From the NCBI GenBank assembly GCA_001896885.1, contig MKRJ01000008.1, positions 248,001 through 312,000 on the forward strand: DNA of 64,000 nt, written 5' to 3'. The position numbers were made by a program, and so were the translations under genes. The stretch comes from Rhizobiales bacterium 65-79. Lineage in GTDB: Bacteria > Pseudomonadota > Alphaproteobacteria > Rhizobiales > Rhizobiaceae. The notes under the pieces were generated by a model. It had not been told where the DNA came from, ran no database searches, and saw nothing but the letters and a program-made list of their open reading frames with translations. This document shows, piece after piece, positions 50,528 to 59,464 of this stretch (its first letter is position 1; each line of letters starts with the position of its first letter).

Positions 50528-51076
50528 GTGGCATACGCGAATTTGACACCGAAGCCCGCTGGCATGGTCGATATCAGGGTGCTGCATATGCCGCGCGGCG
50601 ACCAGGTACCGAACAACGACAGGTACCCTGCCGTCATGGCGCGCGATGCGCTCGGCGGCGGCCAGGACGACGCAGCCGTCAAGGCGCTGTTGCGGGAGAA
50701 CGGCTGGGGCGGCGCGTGGACGTGGCGGGTCTTCGATTTCCACCATTTCCATCCCGACGCATTCGAGGTGCTGGCGGTCGCGCGAGGCTCGGCAACGCTC
50801 ATGCTCGGCGGTCCGCAGGGCAAGGAGATCGATGTCGAGGCCGGAGACGTCATGATCCTGCCGCCCGGCTTCGGCCACCGCCAGATCGAGGCGCGGGGCG
50901 GCTTCCAGATCTGCGGCGCCTACCCGCCCGGGCAGGAGAACTATACCGTCATCCGCACCGACGAGGGCTACGACGAGGCGATGCTGAAGGAGATCGCTTC
51001 CGTGGAGAATCCCTCGACCGATCCGGTATGGGGTGGAGATGGACCGCTGTTGAAGGCGCTGTTGGAGCCCGGCTAA
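50528..51076 (+). CDS. cupin domain protein
   Basis: A 182-residue beta-barrel protein. The GTG at 50528 has AGGA 7 bases upstream. Cupin text: FDFHHFHPDAFEVLAVARGS with histidines and Glu for a metal site, LMLGGPQGKEIDVEAGDVMI, and LPPGFGHRQIEARGGFQICG with the second His. An N-terminal extension (MPRGDQVPNNDRYPAV) and a C-terminal tail are as in small uncharacterised cupins. The substrate is unknown. It follows brnA by 21 bases but is probably a separate unit. Confidence 0.8.
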   Translation: MAYANLTPKPAGMVDIRVLHMPRGDQVPNNDRYPAVMARDALGGGQDDAAVKALLRENGWGGAWTWRVFDFHHFHPDAFEVLAVARGSATLMLGGPQGKEIDVEAGDVMILPPGFGHRQIEARGGFQICGAYPPGQENYTVIRTDEGYDEAMLKEIASVENPSTDPVWGGDGPLLKALLEPG

Positions 51077-51112
51077 GCTCGGTGCCGCGAATATTCCGGC
51101 CGGACCGAAAGC

Positions 51113-52489
51113 CTACTCCGTCGCCTTCGCCAGCGCCGCGACCAGCTTCTGCGGCCGGTAGTGCAGCCAAGACGGCGTCAGCCCCATGCGAACAACCACC
51201 ATGCGCTTCGAGGGGACGATAGCGACGGTCTGGCCGTCATGGCCCTGCAGCCAGTAGGTACTCTCGGGCACGCCCGCCGCGACGCCGCCGCCCTTCTTGT
51301 CGCCCGGCCCCTCCAGCCACACCTCGCCCTTGCCATAGACTCCACCCGAAGCCGCCGCCGGCGCGTACATCATCGCCACGAATCCCTCCGGCAGGATGCG
51401 CCTGCCGTTCCAGACGCCGTCCTGCAGCAGAAACTGGCCGAAGCGCGCCCAGTCATGCGCCGTCGCGTAGAGATAGGATGCGCCCGCCAGCGTGCCGCTT
51501 TCGTCGGCCTCCATTACCGCGCTCTTCATGCCGAGCGGATCGAACAGCACTTGCCGGGGGTAGGCAAGCGAGGCGGCCTCGTCGCCAACCGCGTTCTGCC
51601 ACAGCCGCGCCAGCATGATGCTGGTGCCCGTCGAATAGCTGAACTTCTTCCCGATCGGCGCGACGAGCGGCTTCGATGCCGCGAACCTCGCCATGTCCGG
51701 CTCCAGATAGAGCATGCGCGTCACGTCCGAGACGGTGCCGTAGTCCTCGTTGAAGGCGAGCCCGCTCTCCATCGCCATCAGGTCGGCGATCGAGATGTTC
51801 CTGCGCTCGTCGCCGCTCCATTCCGGAAAAAGGTCCTTCTGCCCGATCGACAGCTTGCCGGCGCCGACGACCGTGCCGAGGATCGCCACATTGACCGTCT
51901 TGGTCATCGACCAGCCGATGAGCGGCGTATCGGCGGCAAAGCCCTTGCCGTAGCGCTCGCCCATGATGCGGCCGTCCTTCACGACGACGATGGCGCGAAT
52001 GCCCGGACCCGCGAGGTGCGGGTCGTCCAGCAGTTTCGAAATGGCGGGATCCTGCGAAGGCTGGACGCGCTCGCCTTCCGGCCAGAGATCGGCGGACACC
52101 TTCGCTTGTGCCGGCTCCGGGAGAGCGAATCTCTTCACCGCCGCGACGTTGCCATCCGGGACCAGCGAGCAGCCGAGGCCCGGCCGGGCGACGGCCTCGT
52201 TGGCGGCGAAGGCGCCGAGGAAGGCGGCCTTCACCAACCCGGCCTTCCGGTCGACATCGACATGGTAGAATTTGAGCAGCGGGTTGCCGGGCGCCTGGAC
52301 GTCGATGGCAAGCACGCTTTGCGGGTCGCGGCCGGCGATGAACACGTTGGAGCAGACGATTTTCGCCGCGTAGCCCGCGCCGACGCGCAGCAGGTCGGGC
52401 GGAAAGGCGGCCAGCCAAGCGGCAGCCACGACGACGGCCAGCGCGAGCAGCCCGACGAACCATTTCAGGATTTTTGCCAGCGTCCGCAA
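51113..52489 (-). CDS. serine hydrolase of the beta-lactamase/PBP fold
   Basis: About 458 residues from the TTG at 52489, which begins LRTLAKILKWFVGLLALAVV, a membrane anchor. The nucleophile motif is SMTK in LIGWSMTKTVNVAILGT (SxxK); the second motif is YSTG in KKFSYSTGTSIMLARLW; HDGQTVAIVPSKRMVVVRMG supplies the third box near the end. This is the class C beta-lactamase-like esterase family, periplasmic side. Upstream start to 52588 is open but lacks a typical leader. Substrate not predictable; it is convergent with the cupin gene and divergent from the lysozyme gene. Confidence 0.85.
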   Translation of the reverse strand: MRTLAKILKWFVGLLALAVVVAAAWLAAFPPDLLRVGAGYAAKIVCSNVFIAGRDPQSVLAIDVQAPGNPLLKFYHVDVDRKAGLVKAAFLGAFAANEAVARPGLGCSLVPDGNVAAVKRFALPEPAQAKVSADLWPEGERVQPSQDPAISKLLDDPHLAGPGIRAIVVVKDGRIMGERYGKGFAADTPLIGWSMTKTVNVAILGTVVGAGKLSIGQKDLFPEWSGDERRNISIADLMAMESGLAFNEDYGTVSDVTRMLYLEPDMARFAASKPLVAPIGKKFSYSTGTSIMLARLWQNAVGDEAASLAYPRQVLFDPLGMKSAVMEADESGTLAGASYLYATAHDWARFGQFLLQDGVWNGRRILPEGFVAMMYAPAAASGGVYGKGEVWLEGPGDKKGGGVAAGVPESTYWLQGHDGQTVAIVPSKRMVVVRMGLTPSWLHYRPQKLVAALAKATE

Positions 52490-52682
52490 ACCGCCCTGCC
52501 CTGCGCGCCTTTGCCGTTCGCCCGGCCATTGACTTTCACGGCCGGGTTCGTGTCTTTCGAATGTCAGGCGGTCAAGGGCATAAATCAACCGGTTTCATCT
52601 GCAACCCGACGCCATTATCGGATCGCTTACCGGCGCCGCGCTATGCCGACGCCGACGATCCTCCGAAGCGGCTGGAGAAGCG

Positions 52683-53456
52683 ATGCGCCGTATATCGGTA
52701 GTCCTGTTGATGCTGGTGCTCGGCGCCTGTACGTCCATTTCCTATGATCTCGGCGACATCGCCGGCCCGGGGCCGCGTTTCGGCGACCGTGACCCGCATC
52801 ACTGGAAGTCGCGCACGCCCTGGAGCTATCCGGTCCACGGAACCGATGTGGCGAAGTACCAGAACGCCGTCAACTGGTCGAAGCTGCGCAAGGAAGGCCT
52901 GGCCTTCGCCTTCATCAAGGCGACCGAAGGCGGCGACCGCTACGACGGGCGTTTCGAGGCGAACTGGTCCGGCGCAAGCCGCGCCGGCATTCCGCATGGC
53001 GCCTACCATTTCTTCTATTTCTGCCGCCCGGCGATCGAGCAGGCCGCCTGGTTCATCAACCATGTCCCGAAGGAACGATCCTCCCTGCCGCCCGTTCTCG
53101 ACGTGGAATGGAACCCCGCTTCCCCCACCTGCCGGCTGCACCCCGATCCGGAGACCGTCCGCGCCGAGATGAAGGTCTTTCTCGACGCGGTGGCGGAGCA
53201 TTACGGGAAGAAGCCGATCATCTACACCACCGTCGATTTCTTCGAGGACAATGACCTCGCACGATTCAGGGCCTATCCCTTCTGGCTGCGCTCGGTCGCC
53301 GCGCATCCCGACGACAGGTATCGCGGCCTGCCCTGGGTCTTCTGGCAATATACCGGCACCGGCATCGTTCCGGGCATAGAGGGCGACGCCGACCTCAACA
53401 CCTTCAACGGCGGCACGGACGACTGGCGCAAATGGCTGAACGCGAATACGACCTGA
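52683..53456 (+). CDS. GH25 lysozyme-like lipoprotein
   Basis: A 257-residue glycoside hydrolase family 25 muramidase. Lipoprotein signal MRRISVVLLMLVLGAC with lipidated Cys16. Catalytic text: HGTDVAKYQNAVNWSKLR with the Asp, PVLDVEWNPASPTC with Asp and Glu, and WVFWQYTGTGIVPGIEGDADLN at the end. It cleaves MurNAc-GlcNAc beta-1,4 bonds; it probably acts in the periplasm on the cell's own wall. It ends 31 bases before the MltB-type gene, so the two are likely cotranscribed. Confidence 0.9.
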   Translation: MRRISVVLLMLVLGACTSISYDLGDIAGPGPRFGDRDPHHWKSRTPWSYPVHGTDVAKYQNAVNWSKLRKEGLAFAFIKATEGGDRYDGRFEANWSGASRAGIPHGAYHFFYFCRPAIEQAAWFINHVPKERSSLPPVLDVEWNPASPTCRLHPDPETVRAEMKVFLDAVAEHYGKKPIIYTTVDFFEDNDLARFRAYPFWLRSVAAHPDDRYRGLPWVFWQYTGTGIVPGIEGDADLNTFNGGTDDWRKWLNANTT

Positions 53457-53487
53457 CTCTATCGGCAGCATGAAAGGAGTTCATGAC

Positions 53488-54660
53488 GTGAGATTTCACC
53501 CGCTTTTCCTGGCGCTCGCGCTGATTCCCGCGACGGCCCACGCTCAAGCACAGTGCGGGGGCGACTTCGGCGCCTGGAAGGCGGCGGTGGAAAAGGATGC
53601 CGCGTCGGCAGGGGTCGGACAACGGGGCATCCAGGCGCTCGAACAGGCGACGTTCAATCCGGAGGTGGTGCGGCGCGACCACGCCCAGGGCGTCTTCACG
53701 CAGACCTTCATCGAATTCTCGACCCGCATGGAATCGGCCTACCGCCTCAAGCACGGCGAGATCAACCTCAAGAAATACGCGTCGGTCTTCCAGCGGGCCG
53801 AGCAACAATATGGCGTGCCCGGCCCGGTGATCGCCGCGTTCTGGGGACTGGAGACCGATTTCGGCGCCGTGCAGGGCAATTTCTCGACGCTCGACGCACT
53901 CGCGACGCTGGCGCATGATTGCCGCCGCCCTGACCTTTTCCGCCCGCAATTGATCGCGCTCCTGAAGCTGATCGACAACGGCACGGTTCCAGCCGACGTA
54001 CGCGGCGCCTGGGCGGGCGAAATCGGCCAGACCCAGATGCTGCCCAAGGACTATCTCGCGCAGGGTGTCGACGGCGACGGCGACGGCCGCGTCGACCTGC
54101 GCGGCAGCGCGCCGGATGTCATCATGACCACCGCCCATTTCCTGCAATCGCTCGGCTGGAAGGCGGGCGAGCCATGGATGGAAGAAGTGCGCGTGCCGGA
54201 CAATCTGCCGTGGGAGCAGACCGGGCGGGAAAATCGCCTGCCGATCAGCCAATGGGCCTCCTGGGGCGTCACCGATCGCAACGGCGGCGCGCTCGATGAG
54301 ACAAAGAGCCCGGCGAGCCTTGTCCTGCCGATGGGCCGGAAAGGGCCGGCCTTTCTCGTCTTCGACAATTATGACGTTTACCTGAAATGGAACCAGTCCT
54401 TCGTCTACACGCTGACGGCGGCGCATCTGGCGACCCGCTTCGCCGGCGCGCCGGCCTATGACAGGCGCAATCCGGACCCTGGCCTGTCGCCGGCGGAAAT
54501 GCGCGACCTGCAGCTTAAGCTGGACGCCAAGGGCCACGATGTCGGCAAGGTCGACGGCGTCCTGGGATCGGGCACGCGCGAGGCGGTGCGGGCGATGCAG
54601 AAGCAGCTTGGCCTTCCGGTCGACGGCTGGCCGACGCGCAAGCTGCTCGACATGATGTGA
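53488..54660 (+). CDS. lytic murein transglycosylase, MltB family
   Basis: About 390 residues. The GTG at 53488 has AAAGGAG 8 bases upstream and starts a signal peptide (VRFHPLFLALALIPATAHAQ); the ATG at 53470 is in frame but follows no site. The SLT_2 domain holds the catalytic Glu in VIAAFWGLETDFGAVQGNFS, MLPKDYLAQGVDGDGDGRVD, and DVIMTTAHFLQSLGW. A C-terminal peptidoglycan-binding domain (LQLKLDAKGHDVGKVDGVLG, REAVRAMQKQLGLPVDG) follows. It forms 1,6-anhydro-MurNAc products in the periplasm. Confidence 0.92.
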   Translation: MRFHPLFLALALIPATAHAQAQCGGDFGAWKAAVEKDAASAGVGQRGIQALEQATFNPEVVRRDHAQGVFTQTFIEFSTRMESAYRLKHGEINLKKYASVFQRAEQQYGVPGPVIAAFWGLETDFGAVQGNFSTLDALATLAHDCRRPDLFRPQLIALLKLIDNGTVPADVRGAWAGEIGQTQMLPKDYLAQGVDGDGDGRVDLRGSAPDVIMTTAHFLQSLGWKAGEPWMEEVRVPDNLPWEQTGRENRLPISQWASWGVTDRNGGALDETKSPASLVLPMGRKGPAFLVFDNYDVYLKWNQSFVYTLTAAHLATRFAGAPAYDRRNPDPGLSPAEMRDLQLKLDAKGHDVGKVDGVLGSGTREAVRAMQKQLGLPVDGWPTRKLLDMM

Positions 54661-54662
54661 AC

Positions 54663-54686
54663 GGGGCCGGGCCCGCGCCCGGCCCC
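54663..54686. terminator. GC-rich hairpin between convergent genes
   Basis: GGGGCCGGGC-CCGC-GCCCGGCCCC, a 10-bp stem with a 4-base loop starting 2 bases after the transglycosylase stop and 8 bases before the end of the SPW gene. No U-tract on either strand. Confidence 0.5.
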
Positions 54687-54694
54687 GCGTCGGG

Positions 54695-55072
54695 TCAATG
54701 CAACTGCGGATGACCCGTGATCATCTGCCTCGCGGCGACCACGCCCCAGATGCCGATCAGGAAGAACAGGGCGCCGACGATCCAGGCGCACCATGCGGCG
54801 TTGACCATCCCGGTGAAGCCCAGGATCCAGGGCGAGAGGAAGAGCCAGATGCCGAGGATCAGGTTCACCCAGTCCTCCCACTCCGCCATTTGCGCCAGCG
54901 CGACGATCGACACCACCGCCACGACCACGCCTACGATCCAGGCGTCCCATGCGGGGTTCGGTGTGCCGCTGAAGCGCAGGATCCAGGGCGAGATGAACAG
55001 CCAGACGGCGAGAATGAGGGTCAGCCAGTTTGGCCAGAGATATGATTGGACAGACGTATCGTGTTTGGCCAT
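54695..55072 (-). CDS. SPW repeat membrane protein
   Basis: A 125-residue protein with four membrane helices in two copies of the SPW motif: SYLWPNWLTLILAVWLFISP near residues 10-30 and WEDWVNLILGIWLFLSPWIL near 65-85, each followed by WDAWIVG or WCAWIVG. SPW proteins are small bacterial membrane proteins of unknown function, seen in many rhizobia. The ATG at 55072 gives the family start; a longer frame to 55336 is spurious. No neighbour suggests a role. Confidence 0.85.
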   Translation of the reverse strand: MAKHDTSVQSYLWPNWLTLILAVWLFISPWILRFSGTPNPAWDAWIVGVVVAVVSIVALAQMAEWEDWVNLILGIWLFLSPWILGFTGMVNAAWCAWIVGALFFLIGIWGVVAARQMITGHPQLH

Positions 55073-55196
55073 CGTCTTATCACTTTCCACGAGTTGGCCT
55101 GGTGCCCGCCCGGGAGCGTTACACAGAAGAAACAATCCGTGATCGGGATGGGTTCCCGAAAATTTCAACCCACACGCACATTTGAAGACCCGCGCT

Positions 55197-56612
55197 TCAG
55201 CTGCCGGTCGGCCCGTCCGCCCTGTCCTGGTCATCGCGCGCATCGCCTCCTCGCGACGAGGCCTCGGGCGCTGCGGAGCGCGCGTCCCGGCGGCCTGAGA
55301 GCATCCTGGCCGCGGCGCTGTTTCTCCAGGCCGCATCGAGGGCGCGCAGCCTTGCCCTGAGCCAGGTCAGGCCCTCGCTGAAATCCTCCAGTTCGCCGGC
55401 ATAGGCCTGCGACAAGGCCGCACGATAGGATTGGTAGCCGGCGCTGGCGACGTTTTCGACACGATGCATGACGCCCATCCAGGCCGGCGACAGAAGAAGC
55501 GTCACCGCGGTGACCGCGATCGCCAGCCGGTAGCTGTCGTAGCCGAGCCCGCCGGCGGTATAGCCCGCCGCGGCCAACACGAAGGAGAACTCCCCGATCT
55601 GCGCCATGGAAAGGCCGCCGATCAGCGCCGTCTCGGGGTCATGGCCGGTGGCCCTCAGCAGGAAGACGTTGAGCACCGTCTTCATGGCGATCACGACCAG
55701 CGAGGCGACGACGACCAGCAGCAGGTTGTTCCAGATGAAGGAAAGGTCGATCAACAGCCCGATCGACAGGAAGAACACCACCAGAAGCACGCTCTCGATC
55801 GGCTCGATCACCGGGATCACGCGCGAGCGCAGCGTCGAGTTTCCGACGATCAGGCCGCCGACGAAGGCGCCGTAGGCCGGCGACAGCCCTGCAACGCCCG
55901 AAAGCGCCGCCGCGCCGAAACAGACGGCGAGCGAGCCGAGCGCCAGTATCTCCACCTTGTCGCCGATCTCCTCGGCGAAGGGCACGCGGATCTTGCCGCG
56001 CCGCCCGAGCCACCACAGGAGAACCGCGAGGATGCCGACGGCCAGCGCGATCCTGACGATCGTGAGAACTACGCTGAACTCCGCCCCGCCGAGCGAGGAA
56101 ACGAAGATCAGCATCGGCACGACGGCGAGATCCTGCGCGATCAGCACCGCGACGGCGATACGGCCGGCATCGCCTCGCAATTCGCCCATGTCGTCGAGCA
56201 TCTTCATGGCGACGACCGTGCTCGAAAGCCCGATGATGAAGCCGAGCACGATGCCTTCCGCCCAGCCGGCGCCCGACGCCCACGCCACGAGGCCGCCGAT
56301 CGCCAGCGCCGCCGCGAGCTGTCCGATCGTGACGATGATCGCGGGTTTCAGGCTGAACACGAAGGCCTTCAGCGAAAGCTCCGTGCCGATGAAGAAAAGC
56401 AGCATCAGCACGCCCATCTCGGCAAGGGCGGTGACATTGTCGTTGGTGGAGATCAGGCCGAAGCCCGTCGGCCCCATCAGCACGCCGGCCAGGATGAAGC
56501 CGACCAGCGGCGGCTGCTTGAGCCGCATCAGGCCGAGGCCGAACAGAACGGCGACCACGACCACGAAGGCGATTTCGGTCAGCGGGAACGCATGCTGGGC
56601 GGCGTGCGGCAA
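55197..56612 (-). CDS. CPA2 family cation:proton antiporter
   Basis: About 471 residues with roughly 12 membrane helices of the KefB/NhaP-like Na+/H+ exchanger domain. Text: PPLVGFILAGVLMGPTGFGL, LLFFIGTELSLKAFVFSLKP, GFIIGLSSTVVAMKMLDDMG, AQDLAVVPMLIFVSSL with the ion-binding Asp, and SPAYGAFVGGLIVGNSTLR. It lacks the TrkA-N domain of Kef channels; the C-terminal 90 residues are charged and probably cytoplasmic. The start is a TTG 6 bases after GAAAGGA, 14 bases after the decarboxylase stop, so both genes form an operon. Confidence 0.85.
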   Translation of the reverse strand: MPHAAQHAFPLTEIAFVVVVAVLFGLGLMRLKQPPLVGFILAGVLMGPTGFGLISTNDNVTALAEMGVLMLLFFIGTELSLKAFVFSLKPAIIVTIGQLAAALAIGGLVAWASGAGWAEGIVLGFIIGLSSTVVAMKMLDDMGELRGDAGRIAVAVLIAQDLAVVPMLIFVSSLGGAEFSVVLTIVRIALAVGILAVLLWWLGRRGKIRVPFAEEIGDKVEILALGSLAVCFGAAALSGVAGLSPAYGAFVGGLIVGNSTLRSRVIPVIEPIESVLLVVFFLSIGLLIDLSFIWNNLLLVVVASLVVIAMKTVLNVFLLRATGHDPETALIGGLSMAQIGEFSFVLAAAGYTAGGLGYDSYRLAIAVTAVTLLLSPAWMGVMHRVENVASAGYQSYRAALSQAYAGELEDFSEGLTWLRARLRALDAAWRNSAAARMLSGRRDARSAAPEASSRGGDARDDQDRADGPTGS

Positions 56613-56626
56613 TGGACGTCCTTTCG

Positions 56627-57844
56627 TCAGGCCATGGTCTCGAGGCTGGCGAAGCTGTCGGGCGCGCCGCCCTCCTCGAAGGGCGTGGCCACCTCGACGA
56701 AGGTATCGGGATAGAAGCCGTTGAAATGGGTCCGCAGCGCCATCGAATAGGCGCCGATATGGCCGATCTCGATCCAGTCGCCGGTATCGACCGTCTCCGG
56801 CAGCCAGAACGGCCGCGACAATATATCGACCGAATCGCAGGTGCCGCCGCACACCCGGAACGCCGCCGTCCGGCCGGCATCGCCGTTGCGCGTGCGGATC
56901 GCCGGATCGGGAATGAAGCGCGCCGGAAGCGTGATCTTGCCGGTCCAGCTGTCCGACAGCGAGGACCAGATGCCGTCATTGATGTAGAGCCGCCTGCCCT
57001 TCCTCAAGAGCACCCGGACGATCAGCGAAAAGGCGCGCGCCACGATCACCCTGCCCGGCTCGGCGACCAGCGGCACGTCGCCGAAGCCGTACTCGACGAT
57101 ATCGTTTCCGAGCCGCGCCATGATTTCGTCGAGCGACGGCATCCGCGGCGCCTTGCGGTTGGGATCGTGCCCGTATTCGGCCGGGAAGCCGCCGCCCACG
57201 TCGAGCGCGGCGAGCGGAACGCCGGCGCGATTGCGCACCCAGTCGGCCGAGGCGAGCGCCCGTTCGTAGGTGTCGGCGTCTTCGATCTGGCTTCCCACGT
57301 GGAAACAGATGCCGACCCGGTAGCCGCCCCGATGCAGGCGCTGCAGCAGTTCGACCGCGTGCGCCGGAGCGGCGCCGAACTTCTTCGAAAGCTCGTAGGC
57401 GGCATGGCCCTTGGTCTGCAGGCGCACGAAGACGGTGACCGACCCCGGATCGATATCGAGCGCCTTCACCACGCGCGTCAGCTTGGCGATCTCGTCCTCG
57501 TGATCGAGCGCGATCACGCGGATGCCGAACGCTTCCAGCGCCAGCCGGATATCCGACTGCGCCTTGACCGGGTGCATGTAGAGCATCTCGGCATCCGGCG
57601 CGACGGTGCGGACAGCGGCGAACTCGGCCGGCGAGGCCACGTCGAAAGCCGATATGCCGGCTTCCGAAACGGCCTTGAGCACCATCGCCTCGCCATTGGT
57701 CTTGACGGCATAGGCGGTCTTGCCGGGGAACAGGCCGGCGAAGCGCCGTGCGTCGGCCTTCAGCACGTCCGGCCGGAAGCAATAGACCGGCCGATCCGGA
57801 CGGAGGGTCAGCGCGGCATCCCGGGCGGTCTCGAATCGCTGCAT
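56627..57844 (-). CDS. fold-type III PLP decarboxylase (ornithine/lysine/DAP decarboxylase family)
   Basis: A 405-residue alanine-racemase-fold decarboxylase. The PLP Lys is in TAYAVKTNGEAMVLKAVSE, the His in ICFHVGSQIEDADTYERAL, Gly-rich LDVGGGFPAEYG, and the Cys/Asp pair in FRVCGGTCDSVDILSRPF that acts on basic amino acids. The closest type is bacterial ornithine decarboxylase; lysine or diaminopimelate cannot be excluded. It would give a polyamine and use up a proton, and the antiporter gene 14 bases downstream shares its transcript. GGGAG lies upstream of the ATG. Confidence 0.87.
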   Translation of the reverse strand: MQRFETARDAALTLRPDRPVYCFRPDVLKADARRFAGLFPGKTAYAVKTNGEAMVLKAVSEAGISAFDVASPAEFAAVRTVAPDAEMLYMHPVKAQSDIRLALEAFGIRVIALDHEDEIAKLTRVVKALDIDPGSVTVFVRLQTKGHAAYELSKKFGAAPAHAVELLQRLHRGGYRVGICFHVGSQIEDADTYERALASADWVRNRAGVPLAALDVGGGFPAEYGHDPNRKAPRMPSLDEIMARLGNDIVEYGFGDVPLVAEPGRVIVARAFSLIVRVLLRKGRRLYINDGIWSSLSDSWTGKITLPARFIPDPAIRTRNGDAGRTAAFRVCGGTCDSVDILSRPFWLPETVDTGDWIEIGHIGAYSMALRTHFNGFYPDTFVEVATPFEEGGAPDSFASLETMA

Positions 57845-58003
57845 GAAGGCTCCCTGTGCGCCGGGAACGTAGCAGCGATGGCATCGGGGAAAAACCCGGC
57901 TCGGACATGGCTATCCATGCTGGCGCCCGGCCTCGAAGCGGCATTTCCGGAGCGGTCAGGAAACGGATGGCATGGCGGGGCCGGTTCGGTTAGCACATGC
58001 GCC

Positions 58004-58942
58004 ATGAACAAGAAGGCAAACGCATCCCTGACGATGGGCGCCTCCGACTGGGCGCAGCTTCTCCTGCTCGGAGCCCTGTGGGGCGCATCGTTCTTCTTCG
58101 CCCGCATCACTATCCGGGAGATAGAACCCCTGACGCTCGTCTTCTATCGCGTGGTGATCGCCGCCGTGGCGCTCCATCTCTGGCTGTTCCTGCGCGGCGT
58201 CTCGTTCCGCCCGGCCCTGTCGCGCGCCGGCCCCTTCATGCTTCTGGCGCTGCTGAACAACATCGTCCCCTTCTCGCTGATCTTCCTCGGGCAAACGGCG
58301 ATCGGCGCCGGCCTTGCCGGCATACTCAACGCCACGACGCCCTTCTGGGCCATCATCGCGGCCAACGTCTTCACTTCCGACGAGAAGATCACGCCCGCCA
58401 AACTGGCGGGAATCGGGCTCGGCATCGCCGGAACGGCGGTCATGGTGGGGCCGGGCCTCTTCGCCGGTTTGGGCGCGCCGGCCTGGGCGCAGTTCTGTGT
58501 TCTCGGCGCGGCCTTTTCCTACGGCCTCGCGGCAGTCCTCGCGCGACGCTTCCGCGATCTCCCCTCCGACGTCGTCGCCGCCGGGCAATTCACTGCCTCC
58601 ACGGTCGTCATGGCCGTGCTGGTCGGCATCGGAGCCTCGGCCGTCACGACGGCCAGCCCGACAAGCTGGATGTGCGTGGTCGCGCTCGGGCTTCTCTCGA
58701 CCGCCTTGGCCTACATCCTCTATTTCAACCTGATCAATTCGGCCGGGGCGACCAACGCCTCGCTGGTGACCCTGGTCGTGCCTGTCGGGGCGATCCTGCT
58801 GGGCGCCCTCTTCCTCGGCGAGACCCTCGACGGCTACGAACTGGCGGGAATCGGCCTGATCGGACTCGGCCTGCTGACCATCGACGGCCGAATCCTCGGT
58901 CTGGCAAGGGCACGCGAGGCCTCCTGTCCGCGCGAGCGCTGA
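58004..58942 (+). CDS. EamA/DMT family transporter
   Basis: A 312-residue exporter with ten predicted helices in two EamA repeats. Text: LLLGALWGASFFFARITIREI, FYRVVIAAVALHLWLFLRG, AGLAGILNATTPFWAIIAANV in repeat 1; CVLGAAFSYGLAAVLARRF, STALAYILYFNLINSAGATNA and SLVTLVVPVGAILLGALFLG in repeat 2. DMT exporters move amino acids, nucleotides or drugs; substrate unknown here. It is divergent from the decarboxylase gene (160 bases between starts). The open frame reaches back to 56612 only as a decarboxylase shadow. Confidence 0.9.
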   Translation: MNKKANASLTMGASDWAQLLLLGALWGASFFFARITIREIEPLTLVFYRVVIAAVALHLWLFLRGVSFRPALSRAGPFMLLALLNNIVPFSLIFLGQTAIGAGLAGILNATTPFWAIIAANVFTSDEKITPAKLAGIGLGIAGTAVMVGPGLFAGLGAPAWAQFCVLGAAFSYGLAAVLARRFRDLPSDVVAAGQFTASTVVMAVLVGIGASAVTTASPTSWMCVVALGLLSTALAYILYFNLINSAGATNASLVTLVVPVGAILLGALFLGETLDGYELAGIGLIGLGLLTIDGRILGLARAREASCPRER

Positions 58943-59126
58943 AAAGAACGCCGTCAGGAAATTTTTTGAAGCGTGGCAGAAACGCCACTTTTCAAAGCGA
59001 AATCAAGGCGCAAGGCCGTCAATTAAGGCAACGATTTCACAATTCCGCCGCAGCGCAGCAAAAAATTCCCTTGTCCGTGGCCGATTTGCATCTAGACTCT
59101 ACCATAGTCGAAGAGGAGGCTATGCC

Positions 59127-59213
59127 ATGGGACTGACACGGCCGATCAACGCTTTGATGATTTGTGCTGCATTTGCATTCATCGCGGCACTGATTATGGG
59201 AGTGCTTCCTTGA
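59127..59213 (+). CDS. 28-residue single-pass membrane peptide
   Basis: A 28-codon gene: MGLTRPINALMICAAF and FIAALIMGVLP form a short head and one membrane helix. A GAGGAGG lies 7 bases before the ATG, and a strong hairpin terminator follows 48 bases after the stop, so it looks like a complete miniature gene. The composition and signals are not those of random DNA. Function unknown; it could be a subunit of a larger membrane complex or a stress peptide (inference). Confidence 0.6.
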   Translation: MGLTRPINALMICAAFAFIAALIMGVLP

Positions 59214-59260
59214 GGCGCTAACTCTCCCGGCCAGCCGAGGGCTGTTCATCGACTTTTCGG

Positions 59261-59295
59261 AAAGGCCGGGTCCCCAAGCCCGGCCTTTCTGTTTC
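59261..59295 (+). terminator. Rho-independent terminator of the 28-residue gene
   Basis: AAAGGCCGGG (59261-59270), 8-base loop, CCCGGCCTTT (59279-59288), then CTGTTTC rich in T. A 10-bp stem. Confidence 0.8.
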
Positions 59296-59345
59296 AGGAA
59301 AAGCCATCGCGGACGCCACCGCGTATAGTCCTGGACGGCGGCAGG

Positions 59346-59454
59346 CTAGAGCATTTTGCAGCCAGACGGAATCGGCTGGCGTCGCACAAATGCGGCTAAG
59401 GAAACCACGCTGGAACAGCGGACGACGCGTTCGTCAGAACGCCCGCTGCTCTAG
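59346..59454. repeat. 109-bp element with terminal inverted repeats
   Basis: Begins CTAGAGCA and ends TGCTCTAG, exact 8-bp terminal inverted repeats. Inside are two hairpins: CAGCC-N10-GGCTG and GACGA-CGCGT-TCGTC. It resembles rhizobial intergenic MITE-like repeats as far as I recall; only this copy is in the window. It lies 10 bases before the end of the BA14K-like gene. Confidence 0.6.
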
Positions 59455-59464
59455 ATGCCGAATC

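Noticed and set aside
54695-55336. Extended SPW protein start
   Set aside because: The upstream 88 residues are basic with no membrane helix and precede the family's MAKHD-type start.
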